Of a DNA stretch of 64,000 bases, positions 37,276 through 46,556 are shown piece by piece; position 1 is the stretch's first letter, and the number at the start of each line of letters is the position of its first letter. The stretch is from JAVVHH01 sp963848035 (lineage in GTDB: Bacteria; Pseudomonadota; Alphaproteobacteria; Acetobacterales; Acetobacteraceae). Location: positions 3,968,001 to 4,032,000 of the forward strand of contig CAWKCD010000001.1 in the NCBI GenBank assembly GCA_963848035.1. The letters are read 5' to 3'. The notes beneath the pieces are model-generated. The model searched no databases. It was not told the DNA's origin and saw only the letters and a list, made by a program, of their open reading frames with translations. The translations under genes and the position numbers were made by a program.

Positions 37276-37593
37276 ATGAGCGACACTGCCACTCTCAGCC
37301 TTCCCCAAGCCGCGCGCCGTCTGGGCGTTTCCGTCCGGGTGCTTCGCCGGGCCATGCGCCTCGGCAAGGTGCCGTCCCCGACGCATCTGACGGCCACCGT
37401 CCCGTTGACGGCCGAGTGGCTGTCGAGCGTTCAGGCGGCGGTCGCCGCAACGCCGACGGTGTTCACGGCAGTCATCCCGCAGAAAGTGCCGCCCTTCGCG
37501 CGTTATGAAGGCACGTCGGCCTGGCGCAAATATCCCAACCGGGTCCGCGAGTTCGCCCGGTTCCAGGCTGCCTCGAAGCTTGCAGGCGCCTGA
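37276..37593 (+). CDS. Small helix-turn-helix-like protein
   Basis: 105 aa. Residues 7-35 (LSLPQAARRLGVSVRVLRRA, then a basic LGKVP wing) look like a MerR/excisionase-type HTH. The C-terminal half is basic, with AWRKYPNRVREFARFQAASK. No effector domain. ATG at 37276 follows AGGATAA. Divergent from the methyltransferase; 26 bases before the next SDR. Could be a local regulator or a nucleoid-associated protein; no family recognised. Confidence 0.6.
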   Translation: MSDTATLSLPQAARRLGVSVRVLRRAMRLGKVPSPTHLTATVPLTAEWLSSVQAAVAATPTVFTAVIPQKVPPFARYEGTSAWRKYPNRVREFARFQAASKLAGA

Positions 37594-37619
37594 TTGGCGG
37601 CGGACCTGACCGCGTGACC

Positions 37620-38450
37620 ATGCAGAATGGCGGCCCGGCCGATGTGATACGGCCGGGCAGGCTTGCGGTCGTGACCGGCGCGTCCAGCGGCATCGGCCTT
37701 GCGGCGTCGCGCCGTTTTGCCGCCGCCGGCCTGCGCGTCTGCCTCGTCGACGTGACCGAACGCGTCCTCGACGAAGCCGCAAAGCTGGGACCGGGTGCCG
37801 TCGGCTTCGTCACCGACGTCAGCGACCGGGCCGCGGTCGCTCGTCTCGCGAGCGAGGTCGCCGAGCGGCTCGGTCCCGTTTCCGTTCTGATGAACAATGC
37901 CGCCATCCACGGCGGCGCCGACGCGCTGCACGGCCCCGAGATCTGGGATCGCGTCATCGGGATCAACCTGATGGGCGTCGTGCACGGCGTGCAGGCATTC
38001 GTGCCAGCGATGGTCGCCGGCGCCGAACCTGCGATGGTCATCAACACCGGCTCGAAGCAGGGCATCACCCAGCCGCCCGGCAACACGGCCTATAACGTCA
38101 GCAAATCGGCGGTCAAAGCGCTCACCGAGGGCCTGGCCCATAGCTTACGGGAACAAACTGGCGGCCGGGTTTCGGCGCATCTCCTGATCCCGGGTTCGAC
38201 CTTCACCGGGATGACCCAATCGGCGGCAAAACCTGCTGGTGCATGGATGCCGGAACAGGTCGTCGACTTCATGCTCGAACGAATTGCCGCCGGAGATTTC
38301 TACATCTTGTGTCCCGACGACGAGACCACCCGTGCCATGGACGAACGACGAATGGCTTGGGCGATGGGCGACATCATCGAGAACCGCCCAGCGCTCTCGC
38401 GCTGGCATCCTGATCACAAGGACGCGTTCAACGCCTTTCTCGCCGGCTGA
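37620..38450 (+). CDS. SDR family oxidoreductase
   Basis: 276 aa short-chain dehydrogenase. VVTGASSGIGLAASRRFAAAG near residue 18 (cofactor), MNNAAIHGG near 92, INTGSKQG with the catalytic Ser and YNVSK with Tyr and Lys near 160. The late part (GDFYILCPDDET) resembles SDRs often annotated as short-chain dehydrogenases of unknown substrate. GTG at 37614 is an alternative start. The stop lies nine bases from the convergent GGDEF-EAL gene. Confidence 0.88.
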   Translation: MQNGGPADVIRPGRLAVVTGASSGIGLAASRRFAAAGLRVCLVDVTERVLDEAAKLGPGAVGFVTDVSDRAAVARLASEVAERLGPVSVLMNNAAIHGGADALHGPEIWDRVIGINLMGVVHGVQAFVPAMVAGAEPAMVINTGSKQGITQPPGNTAYNVSKSAVKALTEGLAHSLREQTGGRVSAHLLIPGSTFTGMTQSAAKPAGAWMPEQVVDFMLERIAAGDFYILCPDDETTRAMDERRMAWAMGDIIENRPALSRWHPDHKDAFNAFLAG

Positions 38451-38459
38451 CAGGCGTGG

Positions 38460-40500
38460 TCAGGCCACGTCTGCTTTGACGGAAACGAGTTCCGGCGCGC
38501 CCACCGCGCTCGCCACCATTTCCGCAGCCTGGCGGGCAGTGACCGGCCGGCAGAAATAGTAGCCCTGCAGTTCGTCGCACCCAAGTTCAGCCAACAACAC
38601 CGCTTGGGCCTTCGTCTCCACACCTTCGGCGACCGAACTGGCGCCGACGTTGCGAGCAAGCTCGATGACGGTCCGGATGATGCGCTGGCTCACCTCGTCA
38701 TCCGCGACCGATTGCGCGAAGCACCGGTCGATCTTGATGACGTCAGGCGCAAGCGCGTGGATGTAGTTCAGGCTCGAGTAGCCGACGCCGAAATCGTCGA
38801 TCGCGATCTTGCAACCCGCCGCGCGCAACATGTCGACGTTGGACCGCACGCGTTCCAACGACTTCAGCGAAAATGGTTTCAGTCACCTCGAAGGTGACAC
38901 GCGCGGCATCGACCGCCGATGCCTCCAGTTCGGCTAGTAAAGCCTTGGTCTGACTGCTCGACATGAGGTCTCGCACGGAGAGATTGACCTTGATGGAGAC
39001 AGTCTCCGGCCATTGCGCCGCATCCCGCAGCGCGAGCCCCAACAAGTGGCGCGAGATGTCGAAGATCAGGTCAGTACGTTCGGCGATCGGGATGAACTCA
39101 CTCGGTCCGACCGGCCCGATCTCACTGTTTGTCCAGCGCACCAGCGCCTCGAACGAGACGATCTCGTGCGTATGAGCGGCGACGATCGGTTGATAGACGG
39201 CTGTCAACTCATCGAGCAGATCGACCGATCGCAAGAGCCGCGCCACCGCGCTCTCTCGGCGGATCGAACGGTCATGCACGCCGCTGAAACGCTCGACCCG
39301 GCCGCGTCCGCCACGCTTGGCCTCCAGCAATGCGTAATCGGCGCGCTCGTAAACCACCATCGGTTCATCGGTAACAGCCTCTGACAAGCAAATGCCTGCT
39401 GATGCGCCAAGCTTGGCAATGAACGAAGTGCATTCGAGCGGCATGCCGCACGCGCCGACGAGCGCGCTGGCCAGCGTATTCACGTGTTCCACATCCTCGC
39501 CAGTCACCAGGCAAGCGAACTCGTCGCCGCCCAAGCGGGCGAGACAGGCTCCCTCGGGCACGAAGTTTTGAAGCCGGCCGGCCACCGCGCACAGAACCTC
39601 GTCGCCGGCTTGATGGCCGTAGATGTCGTTGACCTGCTTGAATCCGTCGAGATCGATCGCGATCACCGCGAACGGGCGCGTCGTCCGGCCAGTCTCACCC
39701 AACTCTTGGAAGAAACAGCGCCGGTTCGGCAGCCCGGTCATCGCGTCGGTCTCAGCCAACCGGGCGTTTTGTCGGCTCAAGCGGCTAAGATCGGCGGATG
39801 TCGCGACCATACGTTCGAAGTCGCGTGCGAAGCTCACGGCGACGTAGAGCATCGCCGCCGTGACCAGGAGCAGATTTAGTGCGATCGAGGTCTCGATCGA
39901 GCGACCGCTCGCGAGCAGGAGACCGGAGAACGGAACGACCACGGAAGAGGCGAGTAGGATAGATGCCGCCCTCAAATGCATCAGGAGGAAAATGCAGCTG
40001 ACGACGGTGATGCCAACGAAGAATTCGACATGGCCCATGACCGTCATGTAAGCCGAGACCGGCTGCGACGTCGTATACGCATGGAGCGACAACGCCCAGA
40101 CGAGAACGGCAATGCCGAGGACGCCGGCAAGCAGCAACGTTACTCGCCGAATTTTCGCCACTGCCCGACGATCCAGCGCGACCATGTTCAGTCGAGTCCA
40201 CCAAATCATGCGCGTTGCAAGAACCGACACCATGAGGCCAGGCAAGATGACGACCTGCCAAACCGGATTCGTTTCAAAGTGCGTATACGACAGTGCCAGG
40301 ACGTTGATTGAAACGATTGCATACAGGTACGGAATGCGGCTCTTCAGCGCTTCGACTTGAGCGCGGGCGACGTGGTCACTCGTCTCAAGCCCAAGTAGAT
40401 TGGTGATGGTAGCGCGAATACGCACTGGAGTTCTCCGCCCGACCCGGGTCGCGAACCGACTATCTGCCGATGTAGTTAAGGTTTCGTCTACGGTACTCAC
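38460..40500 (-). CDS. Membrane-bound bifunctional diguanylate cyclase/phosphodiesterase, GGDEF-EAL (one frameshift)
   Basis: c-di-GMP turnover protein, about 679 aa. The N-terminal 240 residues hold about six transmembrane segments as a sensor. GGDEF domain: TDAMTGLPNRR, then LGGDEF intact near residue 325. EAL domain: SFEALVRW near 450, KVNLSVRDL, VTETIFAE, IDDFGVGYSS, IKID, AEGVET. The catalytic residues of both domains appear present. A net +1 shift at about 38860-38862 separates VTETIFAE from SLERVRSNV. The GTG at 40500 is the likely start; a later GTG is possible. Confidence 0.87.
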
Positions 40501-40540
40501 GGAGGCGGCACCCCTCGCCAATTAACGAAGGAAGCTTGTC

Positions 40541-40864
40541 ATGGCATTCAACTGCAGCATCCCCGCGGTTCCGTTCCTACAGCAGGATGACGACGCGCTG
40601 CGCATCACGCGCTGGGACTTCGCGCCGGGGGCTGTCACCGGCTGGCACGAACATGGCTACCCCTACTTCGTTGTCATGTTGGAAGCGGGCGAACTGCACG
40701 TCCACGACGGCAAGGACGTGACGAAGGTCTCGCTGTCGAAAGGCCAAGCCTATCAGCGGCCAGCCGGAATTCGGCATGACGTGATGAACGGCTCAGATCA
40801 CGCCATCAGCTTCGTCGAGATCGAGTTGAAGACGTCGGAAGCGATGAGCCGCGCCGCTTCCTGA
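40541..40864 (+). CDS. Cupin domain protein
   Basis: 107 aa single-domain cupin. ITRWDFAPGAVTGWHEHGY near residue 22 gives the metal-binding HxH, and YQRPAGIRHDV near 70 the second motif with His. ATG at 40541 after GAAGGAAG. It is probably a small cytoplasmic metal or ligand-binding protein. Divergent from the GGDEF-EAL gene. Confidence 0.85.
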   Translation: MAFNCSIPAVPFLQQDDDALRITRWDFAPGAVTGWHEHGYPYFVVMLEAGELHVHDGKDVTKVSLSKGQAYQRPAGIRHDVMNGSDHAISFVEIELKTSEAMSRAAS

Positions 40865-40910
40865 CCGGCGAGCCTCGATCAGTTCCGTGTCCCGGCGGCA
40901 CCGCTGCCGG

Positions 40911-42491
40911 TCACGCCGATTCCGCCTTGATCTGCTCGAACGTCGCCACGACGGATCGCAGGTCTTGGCTGACCGCCTCGATGACGCCCGCCCAATCGTT
41001 CAACCGCGCCTGCCGGTAGATCCGGACCGACGGGTACCAGGGTGAATCCTGCCGATCGAGCAGCCAGCGCCAGCAACCGCTTTTGCGTGAAAGCAGCCAG
41101 ACCGGCTTGCCCATCGTCGCCGCCAGATGTGCAACCGACGTATCGACCGCAATCACGAGATCAAGCGCCGCGATCCGTTCGGCTGTATCGGCAAAATCGC
41201 TGATGCCGACCATGGCATCGATCATTCCCGGCAGCGGTAGGCTCTTGGCGCCCATCTGCAGACTGTTGAAGGTCACCCCGGCGATGTCGGCCAGCGGCTG
41301 CAACCGCGCCGGATCCAGCGAACGCCGTGCATCGTCGACGAAGACGCCATTGCCCGCCCAGACGAGACCGACCTGCAGATTGCTATCCCGGCGCGTCTGG
41401 TCCGCAAATGCCGGAAGACTCAATGGCGGCGGGATCGTGTCCAGCGTCGTGCCGACGATCTGAGGCAGACTCAGGAGAGGGCAGTAGAAATCGAAATCCG
41501 GCAGTTCGGACCCGCCGCCGTTCACGACGAGGTCGGCGCCGGGCACCCGTTCCAGCAACCGCCGCAGTGCTGGCTGCACCGCAAGGATGACCTTGGCGCC
41601 TCGATCCGCAATCAACGGCAGGTAGCGCGCAAATTGGATTGTATCCCCGAAGCCCTGCTCGGCGTGGACGAGCAGCGTGCGCCCGGCGATATCGCCCCCC
41701 GTCCATCGCCGCTCGGGTGACGGCCAGTGTTTGACGCCGATCAAGCTCGCTCGCGAGTCATAGAGCGACCACGCCTCCGGCGTTAGTTGGCCGCGCAGGA
41801 GCAGCGACATTCCAAGACAACATTTGGCGTGATGATCGTCCGGCGCCGCCGCGAGCGCCTGCCGCGCGGATACGAGAGCCTCGTCGTATCGGTCCATCAT
41901 CTGCAGGCACAGCGACCGAAGCACGAGTTTGCTTGCCAGGGCCCCATCCTGAACGTCAACGCTTTCGGCGACGGCGAGTGCCTCGTCGGATAAGCCAAGA
42001 TCGATGAGGATACCGGCGAAAAGCGCGGCGTTGGAGATGGTCGGCTCCGCCTCGAACGCGGCCGCGGCATGCGGCAGCGCCGCTTTCGGCTTGCGCTGAT
42101 CATTCAGGGCTTTCCCGAGCAATTCATGGATCGCTCCAGAGTCGGGTTCCAAACCCAGCGCGACGTAAAGCGCGCCGACCGCCGAATTGCTGTCTCCCGT
42201 CTTAAGCAATGCCTGGGCGTGCAAGCGGAGCAGCAGAGCATTGCCCGAATGCAGGTTGGACGCTCGGCCCAGGACCCGTGCGGCTTTACGATCCTCCCCC
42301 GCGGCAAGCAACGCTGCGCCGAGCCCGACGGCGATCCCCTCGTGCTCCGGCTCGATCTCGGCGAGTTCCTCCCACACCCGAGCGGCAGGCCCATGCTTAC
42401 CGTCGGCCGCGAGGTTCGCCGCCTTCCGGCTGAGCCGCCGGACCGCCTCATCCGAGCGCGAGCCCGGACGACCCTCTCTCGCAACAGCCAT
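40911..42491 (-). CDS. TPR protein with C-terminal glycosyltransferase-9/41-like domain
   Basis: 526 aa. Residues 1-240 are tetratricopeptide-like helical repeats (for example ALLKTGDSNSAVGALYVALG and ALVSARQALAAAPDDHHAKC). The C-terminal half has LLVHAEQGFGDTIQFARYL near residue 280, VGLVWAGN near 380, and VIAVDTSVAHLAATMGKPVWLL near 450, the ADP-heptose-transferase-like pattern. Such proteins glycosylate flagellin or cell-surface proteins in some bacteria. I chose ATG at 42491 over TTG at 42509. Acceptor unknown. Confidence 0.83.
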   Translation of the reverse strand: MAVAREGRPGSRSDEAVRRLSRKAANLAADGKHGPAARVWEELAEIEPEHEGIAVGLGAALLAAGEDRKAARVLGRASNLHSGNALLLRLHAQALLKTGDSNSAVGALYVALGLEPDSGAIHELLGKALNDQRKPKAALPHAAAAFEAEPTISNAALFAGILIDLGLSDEALAVAESVDVQDGALASKLVLRSLCLQMMDRYDEALVSARQALAAAPDDHHAKCCLGMSLLLRGQLTPEAWSLYDSRASLIGVKHWPSPERRWTGGDIAGRTLLVHAEQGFGDTIQFARYLPLIADRGAKVILAVQPALRRLLERVPGADLVVNGGGSELPDFDFYCPLLSLPQIVGTTLDTIPPPLSLPAFADQTRRDSNLQVGLVWAGNGVFVDDARRSLDPARLQPLADIAGVTFNSLQMGAKSLPLPGMIDAMVGISDFADTAERIAALDLVIAVDTSVAHLAATMGKPVWLLSRKSGCWRWLLDRQDSPWYPSVRIYRQARLNDWAGVIEAVSQDLRSVVATFEQIKAESA

Positions 42492-42573
42492 ACTCTCGAG
42501 CACTGGCAAGCCCTCTTGTCTTGATCCTCGAAAATAGCGGTCAAAGATGAACGAAGACTGAACGGCTGACCGG

Positions 42574-42602
42574 TTGCGAACGCCAATCGCGTTTCGTATA
42601 AG
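42574..42602 (+). promoter_or_regulatory. Sigma-70-type promoter of tRNA-Ser
   Basis: TTGCGA (-35, 42574-42579) and TATAAG (-10, 42597-42602) are separated by 17 bases, matching the consensus at 4 of 6 and 5 of 6 positions. The -10 ends 10 bases before the first base of the mature tRNA, so transcription would start about three bases before it. Confidence 0.7.
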
Positions 42603-42612
42603 CGCGCCTCAC

Positions 42613-42704
<92 letters not shown>

Positions 42705-42714
42705 ATACTCCGGA

Positions 42715-43038
42715 CTACCGGATCGGCGATTGGCGGTCCGGCACCTCGAGTTCGAGCAATACCGAGGCCAGGCATTTGCCGTGCGCGTCCAGCGAAAGTG
42801 ACCGGGTCACACCGCCGCCAAGGGCCCCGGTCATGACGAAATTCAGCGCGCCGAGGCCGGGCAGCTCATAGCGCGTGACGCTGCCTTGGACGATGGCGGC
42901 GAAATGCGCGCGCACTCGGTCGGCGGTGACGGTTTCGGCGAGGAAAGCGAAATCGCCCTCGTCAAATGCGATGACCGAAATCTGCGAGGTGTCGCCCTTG
43001 TCGCCGGTCCGGGCATGGGCCAGTTCGCGCAATTTCAT
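42715..43038 (-). CDS. AtuA-related small protein
   Basis: 107 aa protein that usually accompanies or is fused to AtuA. It begins KLRELAHARTGDKGDTSQIS and has RYELPGLGALNFVMTGALGGG near residue 60, both hallmark segments. The start at 43038 lies two bases from the AtuA stop, so the two are coupled and probably form one complex. Function is not established beyond the link to terpene utilisation. Confidence 0.87.
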   Translation of the reverse strand: MKLRELAHARTGDKGDTSQISVIAFDEGDFAFLAETVTADRVRAHFAAIVQGSVTRYELPGLGALNFVMTGALGGGVTRSLSLDAHGKCLASVLLELEVPDRQSPIR

Positions 43039-43039
43039 G

Positions 43040-44380
43040 TCAGGATACCTCGTATCCGATCTCGGGTTGCCCGCAGTCTTGGGGGAGGAGCGTGGAGACC
43101 ACGGCCACGACCTGGCGGACGGATTTCCAACCGCCGCCGCCACCTGCGGGCCCGTTCGTGTAGAGGGTCTCCACCTCGTTGCCGACGCGCAAGGCCTCCT
43201 CCTGCGTCTCCGTGCGGCCGACCACGCGGAGGCGCACTTCCGCCGGGTCGTGGGTTTCAGGGGGCGTCCCGCCGAGATGCACGGCGTCGATGCCGATCAG
43301 TTCGAACCGTGTCTCGGTCGTCGCGACCCGGGTGAGCGCCAGCCGCTCGCGCACGATCTCAAGCGCAAGCCGCGCCCGGGCGAGCGCGCCGGGGCCGGCG
43401 TAGGAGATCTGTCCTTCGCCAATCCAGCTGTCGAGGTAGCCCAAGGACACTTTCAGCGTCGAAGGGCGCGGCCGGCCGGCCCCGCCGGACACCACAATCC
43501 GATCCGGGCCGATCTCCTTGAAACGAACGCCCGTGAAATCAGCGGTGACGTCGGGCTGCAGATAGGCGGCGGGATCGAGCAGTTCGTACATGAGCTGTTC
43601 CTTACAGCTCGCGACCGACAGGCGCCCTCCCGAGCCCGGCACTTTGGTGAGCACCGCCGAACCGTCTTCCGCAACCTCCGCGATGGGGAAGCCGAGCCGT
43701 GCGAGATTCGGCACGTCCTTGTAGCCGGGATCGGCGAAGTAGCCGCCGGTGATCTGGCCGGCGCACTCCAGCAGATGGCCAACCACAGTGCCTTTGCCCA
43801 GCCGGTCCCAATCGTCCATCGCCCAGCCGAATTCATGCACGAGCGGGGCGAGGAACAACGCCGGGTCACCGACCCGGCCGGTGATGACAACATCCGCGCC
43901 GCCCTGCAACGCGGCCACGATCCCGGCGATCCCGAGATACGCGTTGGCCGACCGGAGGCGGTCGCCGAGCGAGGCGACGGTGCCGGGACGCTCGAGCAGG
44001 GCGTGTTCACCGTTCTGAACCAAGCCGAGCACGTCGTCCCCGCCGACCCAGGCGATGCGCAGCCCGGCCAGCCCAAGGCGGCGAGCCACCCCGGCGGCGG
44101 CTCGCGCTGCGCCCCTGGGGTTAGCGGCGCCCATATTGGTGATGATCCGCACGCGGTTGGCGACGCAGGGCCGCAGCACCGCCTCCATCCTCGCCTCGAG
44201 CAGCGGATCGAAACCGCCATCGGGGTTCCGCAGACGCTCGCCTTGCGCCAACGCGATGGTGCGCTCTGCGAGACACTCGAAACCGAGATAGTGCAGGTTT
44301 CCGTGCTCGGCGAGTTCGACCGCAGGTTCGATACGGTCACCGGAATACCCGGCGCCGGAGCCAATTCGAAGAGTGCGCAT
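43040..44380 (-). CDS. Acyclic terpene utilisation AtuA family protein (DUF1446)
   Basis: 446 aa. Segments typical of the family: IGSGAGYSGDRIEPAVELAE near the N-terminus, YLGFECLAERTIALAQ, ITNMGAANPRGAARAA near 85, ADVVITGRVGDPALFLAPLVHEFGW in parts, and NGPAGGGG near 425. AtuA takes part in citronellol/geraniol breakdown in Pseudomonas, where its reaction is unclear. The accompanying geranyl-CoA carboxylase genes are absent here, so the pathway may differ. Fourteen bases separate it from the upstream MFS gene. Confidence 0.86.
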   Translation of the reverse strand: MRTLRIGSGAGYSGDRIEPAVELAEHGNLHYLGFECLAERTIALAQGERLRNPDGGFDPLLEARMEAVLRPCVANRVRIITNMGAANPRGAARAAAGVARRLGLAGLRIAWVGGDDVLGLVQNGEHALLERPGTVASLGDRLRSANAYLGIAGIVAALQGGADVVITGRVGDPALFLAPLVHEFGWAMDDWDRLGKGTVVGHLLECAGQITGGYFADPGYKDVPNLARLGFPIAEVAEDGSAVLTKVPGSGGRLSVASCKEQLMYELLDPAAYLQPDVTADFTGVRFKEIGPDRIVVSGGAGRPRPSTLKVSLGYLDSWIGEGQISYAGPGALARARLALEIVRERLALTRVATTETRFELIGIDAVHLGGTPPETHDPAEVRLRVVGRTETQEEALRVGNEVETLYTNGPAGGGGGWKSVRQVVAVVSTLLPQDCGQPEIGYEVS

Positions 44381-44394
44381 GGTTATCCCTTGGG

Positions 44395-45948
44395 TCACGC
44401 GGATGGCTGTCCCGAGGGGCTGGCGACCGCGATCGTCGCCGGCCGGCTGTCCGGCATCGCCGGTTCACTGGCGCGCCGGCGTCGCTGACCGGTCAGTTCG
44501 GCTCCGGCGTCGACGTCGAGCCGCGTCGAGATCACCGGCGCCAGGAGCGCGATCGCCGAGACCACGACGAAGGCGAAGGAGAAGTCTCGAAGGCTCGGCT
44601 CGGCATGTCCGGACGCAGCCGTCGCTGCGCCCAGCGTGGCCGCCGCCGTCGCGATGCCAAGGGAGAGGCAGATCTGCTGGAACGTCGTGTAGAAGCTCGT
44701 GGCCCGACTCATGCGCAGGCGCGGGATGTCGGCGTAGCAGATCGTGTTGTACGCCATGAATTGCAGCGACTGGAAGAAGCCGCCCAGGAACAGCACGGTC
44801 ACCAGCGCCGGGTAGGGCCAGGCCGGGCGGAACGCGGCGCAGAGCGCGAAGATGGAGGTGGCGAGCGCGCCTACCCAGATCATCGTCCACCGGAATCCGA
44901 GCCGCCGCAGGATCGCGCGCGCGCAAGGCCGCATGGCCAACGACCCCACCGCCATGGCCAGCGTCGTCGAGCCGCTTTCCGCCGCCGTCATGCCGAAGCC
45001 GAGCTGGAGCATCATCGGCAACAGGAAGGGCATGGCGCCGACGGCGATGCGCGAGAACCCGCCGGCGACGACGGAGATTGCGAACGTCGGCACCCGCATG
45101 AGCGTGAAGTCGAGGATCGGATCGTCCCGCCCGCGCGAGTGGCGGAAATAGAGCACGGCCGCGACGACGCCGCCGATGAACAACGTCGCCGTGACGCCGA
45201 GTTGCCCTACGCCGCGCGTCGCCATCTCGATGCCGAAGATCAGCGAAGCGAGCGCCGTGCCGCTGAGGACAAAGCCGATCCAGTCGAATTTCGATTGCGC
45301 CGGGAAGCGCATCTCCTCGATGAACAGCGTCGCCGCGATCAGCCCGGCAACGCCGACGGGCACATTGATATAGAAGATCCAACGCCAGTTCAGATACGTG
45401 ACGAGGAAGCCGCCGAGCGGAGGTCCGAGGATCGGGCCGATCGTGGCGGGGATCATCAGGAACACCATCGCGGCGACCAGCTCGGCCTTCGTCGCCGTCC
45501 GCAGCAGGACGAGGCGGCCGACCGGCACCATCATCGCGCCGCCCACACCCTGAAGGATGCGCGACCCGATCAGCATGGCGAGGCTGTCCGAAAGGCCGCA
45601 CAGGATCGAGCCCAAGGTGAACAGGAGAATGGCGCTGCGGAACACGGTGCGCGCCCCGAAGCGATCCGCGATCGTGCCGCTGACCGGGATGAACACGGCC
45701 AAGCTGAGCAGATAGGAGGTGAGCGCCACGTTCATGCGCAGCGGCTCGGTGCCGAACGAGCGCGCCATGGCCGGCAACGCCGTCGCGAGCACGGTGCCGT
45801 CGAGCTGCTCCATGAACATGGCGCACGCGACGATCAATGAGACGATCCGCAGCCGTCGCCGACGCGCGAGCGGGTCCTCCGGCAAGACGGACTTGGTCTG
45901 CTCGGCCGGCTGCTGCCGGTCGGACTGCGGCTCCTCGGGAAGATTCAT
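44395..45948 (-). CDS. DHA2-family MFS transporter (EmrB/QacA type)
   Basis: 517 aa drug:proton antiporter-type permease with about 14 helices. Motif A region GTIADRFGARTVFR near residue 90; EQLDGTVLATALPAMARSFG, the motif D1 of the DHA2 family, near residue 46; the antiporter motif C region RLVLLRTATK and IPATIGPILGPPLGG near 170. The N-terminus is charged and cytoplasmic. It heads a minus-strand unit with the AtuA pair, so it may move a terpene-like compound or only share transcription. Confidence 0.88.
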   Translation of the reverse strand: MNLPEEPQSDRQQPAEQTKSVLPEDPLARRRRLRIVSLIVACAMFMEQLDGTVLATALPAMARSFGTEPLRMNVALTSYLLSLAVFIPVSGTIADRFGARTVFRSAILLFTLGSILCGLSDSLAMLIGSRILQGVGGAMMVPVGRLVLLRTATKAELVAAMVFLMIPATIGPILGPPLGGFLVTYLNWRWIFYINVPVGVAGLIAATLFIEEMRFPAQSKFDWIGFVLSGTALASLIFGIEMATRGVGQLGVTATLFIGGVVAAVLYFRHSRGRDDPILDFTLMRVPTFAISVVAGGFSRIAVGAMPFLLPMMLQLGFGMTAAESGSTTLAMAVGSLAMRPCARAILRRLGFRWTMIWVGALATSIFALCAAFRPAWPYPALVTVLFLGGFFQSLQFMAYNTICYADIPRLRMSRATSFYTTFQQICLSLGIATAAATLGAATAASGHAEPSLRDFSFAFVVVSAIALLAPVISTRLDVDAGAELTGQRRRRASEPAMPDSRPATIAVASPSGQPSA

Positions 45949-46154
45949 GCGCTACACAATCGGTCAATCCGCCGCATCGACTGCACTATCGCTTCGTCAT
46001 GGCCGCCAAGCGAAGCGGATGGGAGCCGGACCAGCGTACTGGCATTGCGTCCGGCGCACCAGCGTCCGCTCGCGGCAATGCGAAGCCCGGCTTCTAGGAC
46101 CGCCGCAGCTCAGCGCTTACTCTCAATCGCCAAGACGCGAACAGGAGACCGAAC

Positions 46155-46550
46155 ATGGACATCACGCGAGCCGGCACGACGCCCTCCGGCAAAGGGCCCG
46201 CCGAGTGGTTCACCGGGACGGTCCGCATCGACCCGTTGCTCAGTCCGCCTGAGCCCGCCCGAGTCGCCGGCGCCTTGGTCACCTTCGAGCCCGGCGCCCG
46301 CACCGCCTGGCACACCCACCCGCTCGGCCAGACCCTCGTCGTGACCACAGGCTGCGGCTGGGTGCAGCGCGAGGGCGGCCCGGTGGAGGAGATCCGGCCC
46401 GGCGACGTCGTCTGGTTCTCTCCCGGCGAGAAACACTGGCATGGCGCAACCGCTACCACCGCGATGAGTCACATCGCGATCCAGGAGAAGCTGAACGGCT
46501 CGCCCGTCGACTGGCTGGAGCATGTCAGCGACGCGCAATACCGGCGGTGA
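46155..46550 (+). CDS. Cupin domain protein
   Basis: 131 aa cupin. GALVTFEPGARTAWHTHPLGQ near residue 40 gives the first metal motif (HTH with a downstream Gln/Gly), and GDVVWFSPGEKHWHG near 85 the second with His. Family members in this branch often lie with quercetin-like or (R)-mandelonitrile lyase proteins. ATG is preceded by AGGAGA. It ends six bases from the convergent CoxL-type gene. Confidence 0.87.
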   Translation: MDITRAGTTPSGKGPAEWFTGTVRIDPLLSPPEPARVAGALVTFEPGARTAWHTHPLGQTLVVTTGCGWVQREGGPVEEIRPGDVVWFSPGEKHWHGATATTAMSHIAIQEKLNGSPVDWLEHVSDAQYRR

Positions 46551-46556
46551 ACGCCC

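Noticed and set aside
40862..40913. TGACCGGC ... GCCGGTCA inverted repeat between cupin and TPR genes
   Set aside because: Eight-base arms separated by a 36-base loop, no T-run, and partly made of stop codons. Too weak to call a terminator.
45999..46097. 32-codon frame in the 206-base gap before the cupin gene
   Set aside because: No ribosome site, no conserved look and no neighbour relation. The gap shows only the cupin's ribosome site and I see nothing else in it.
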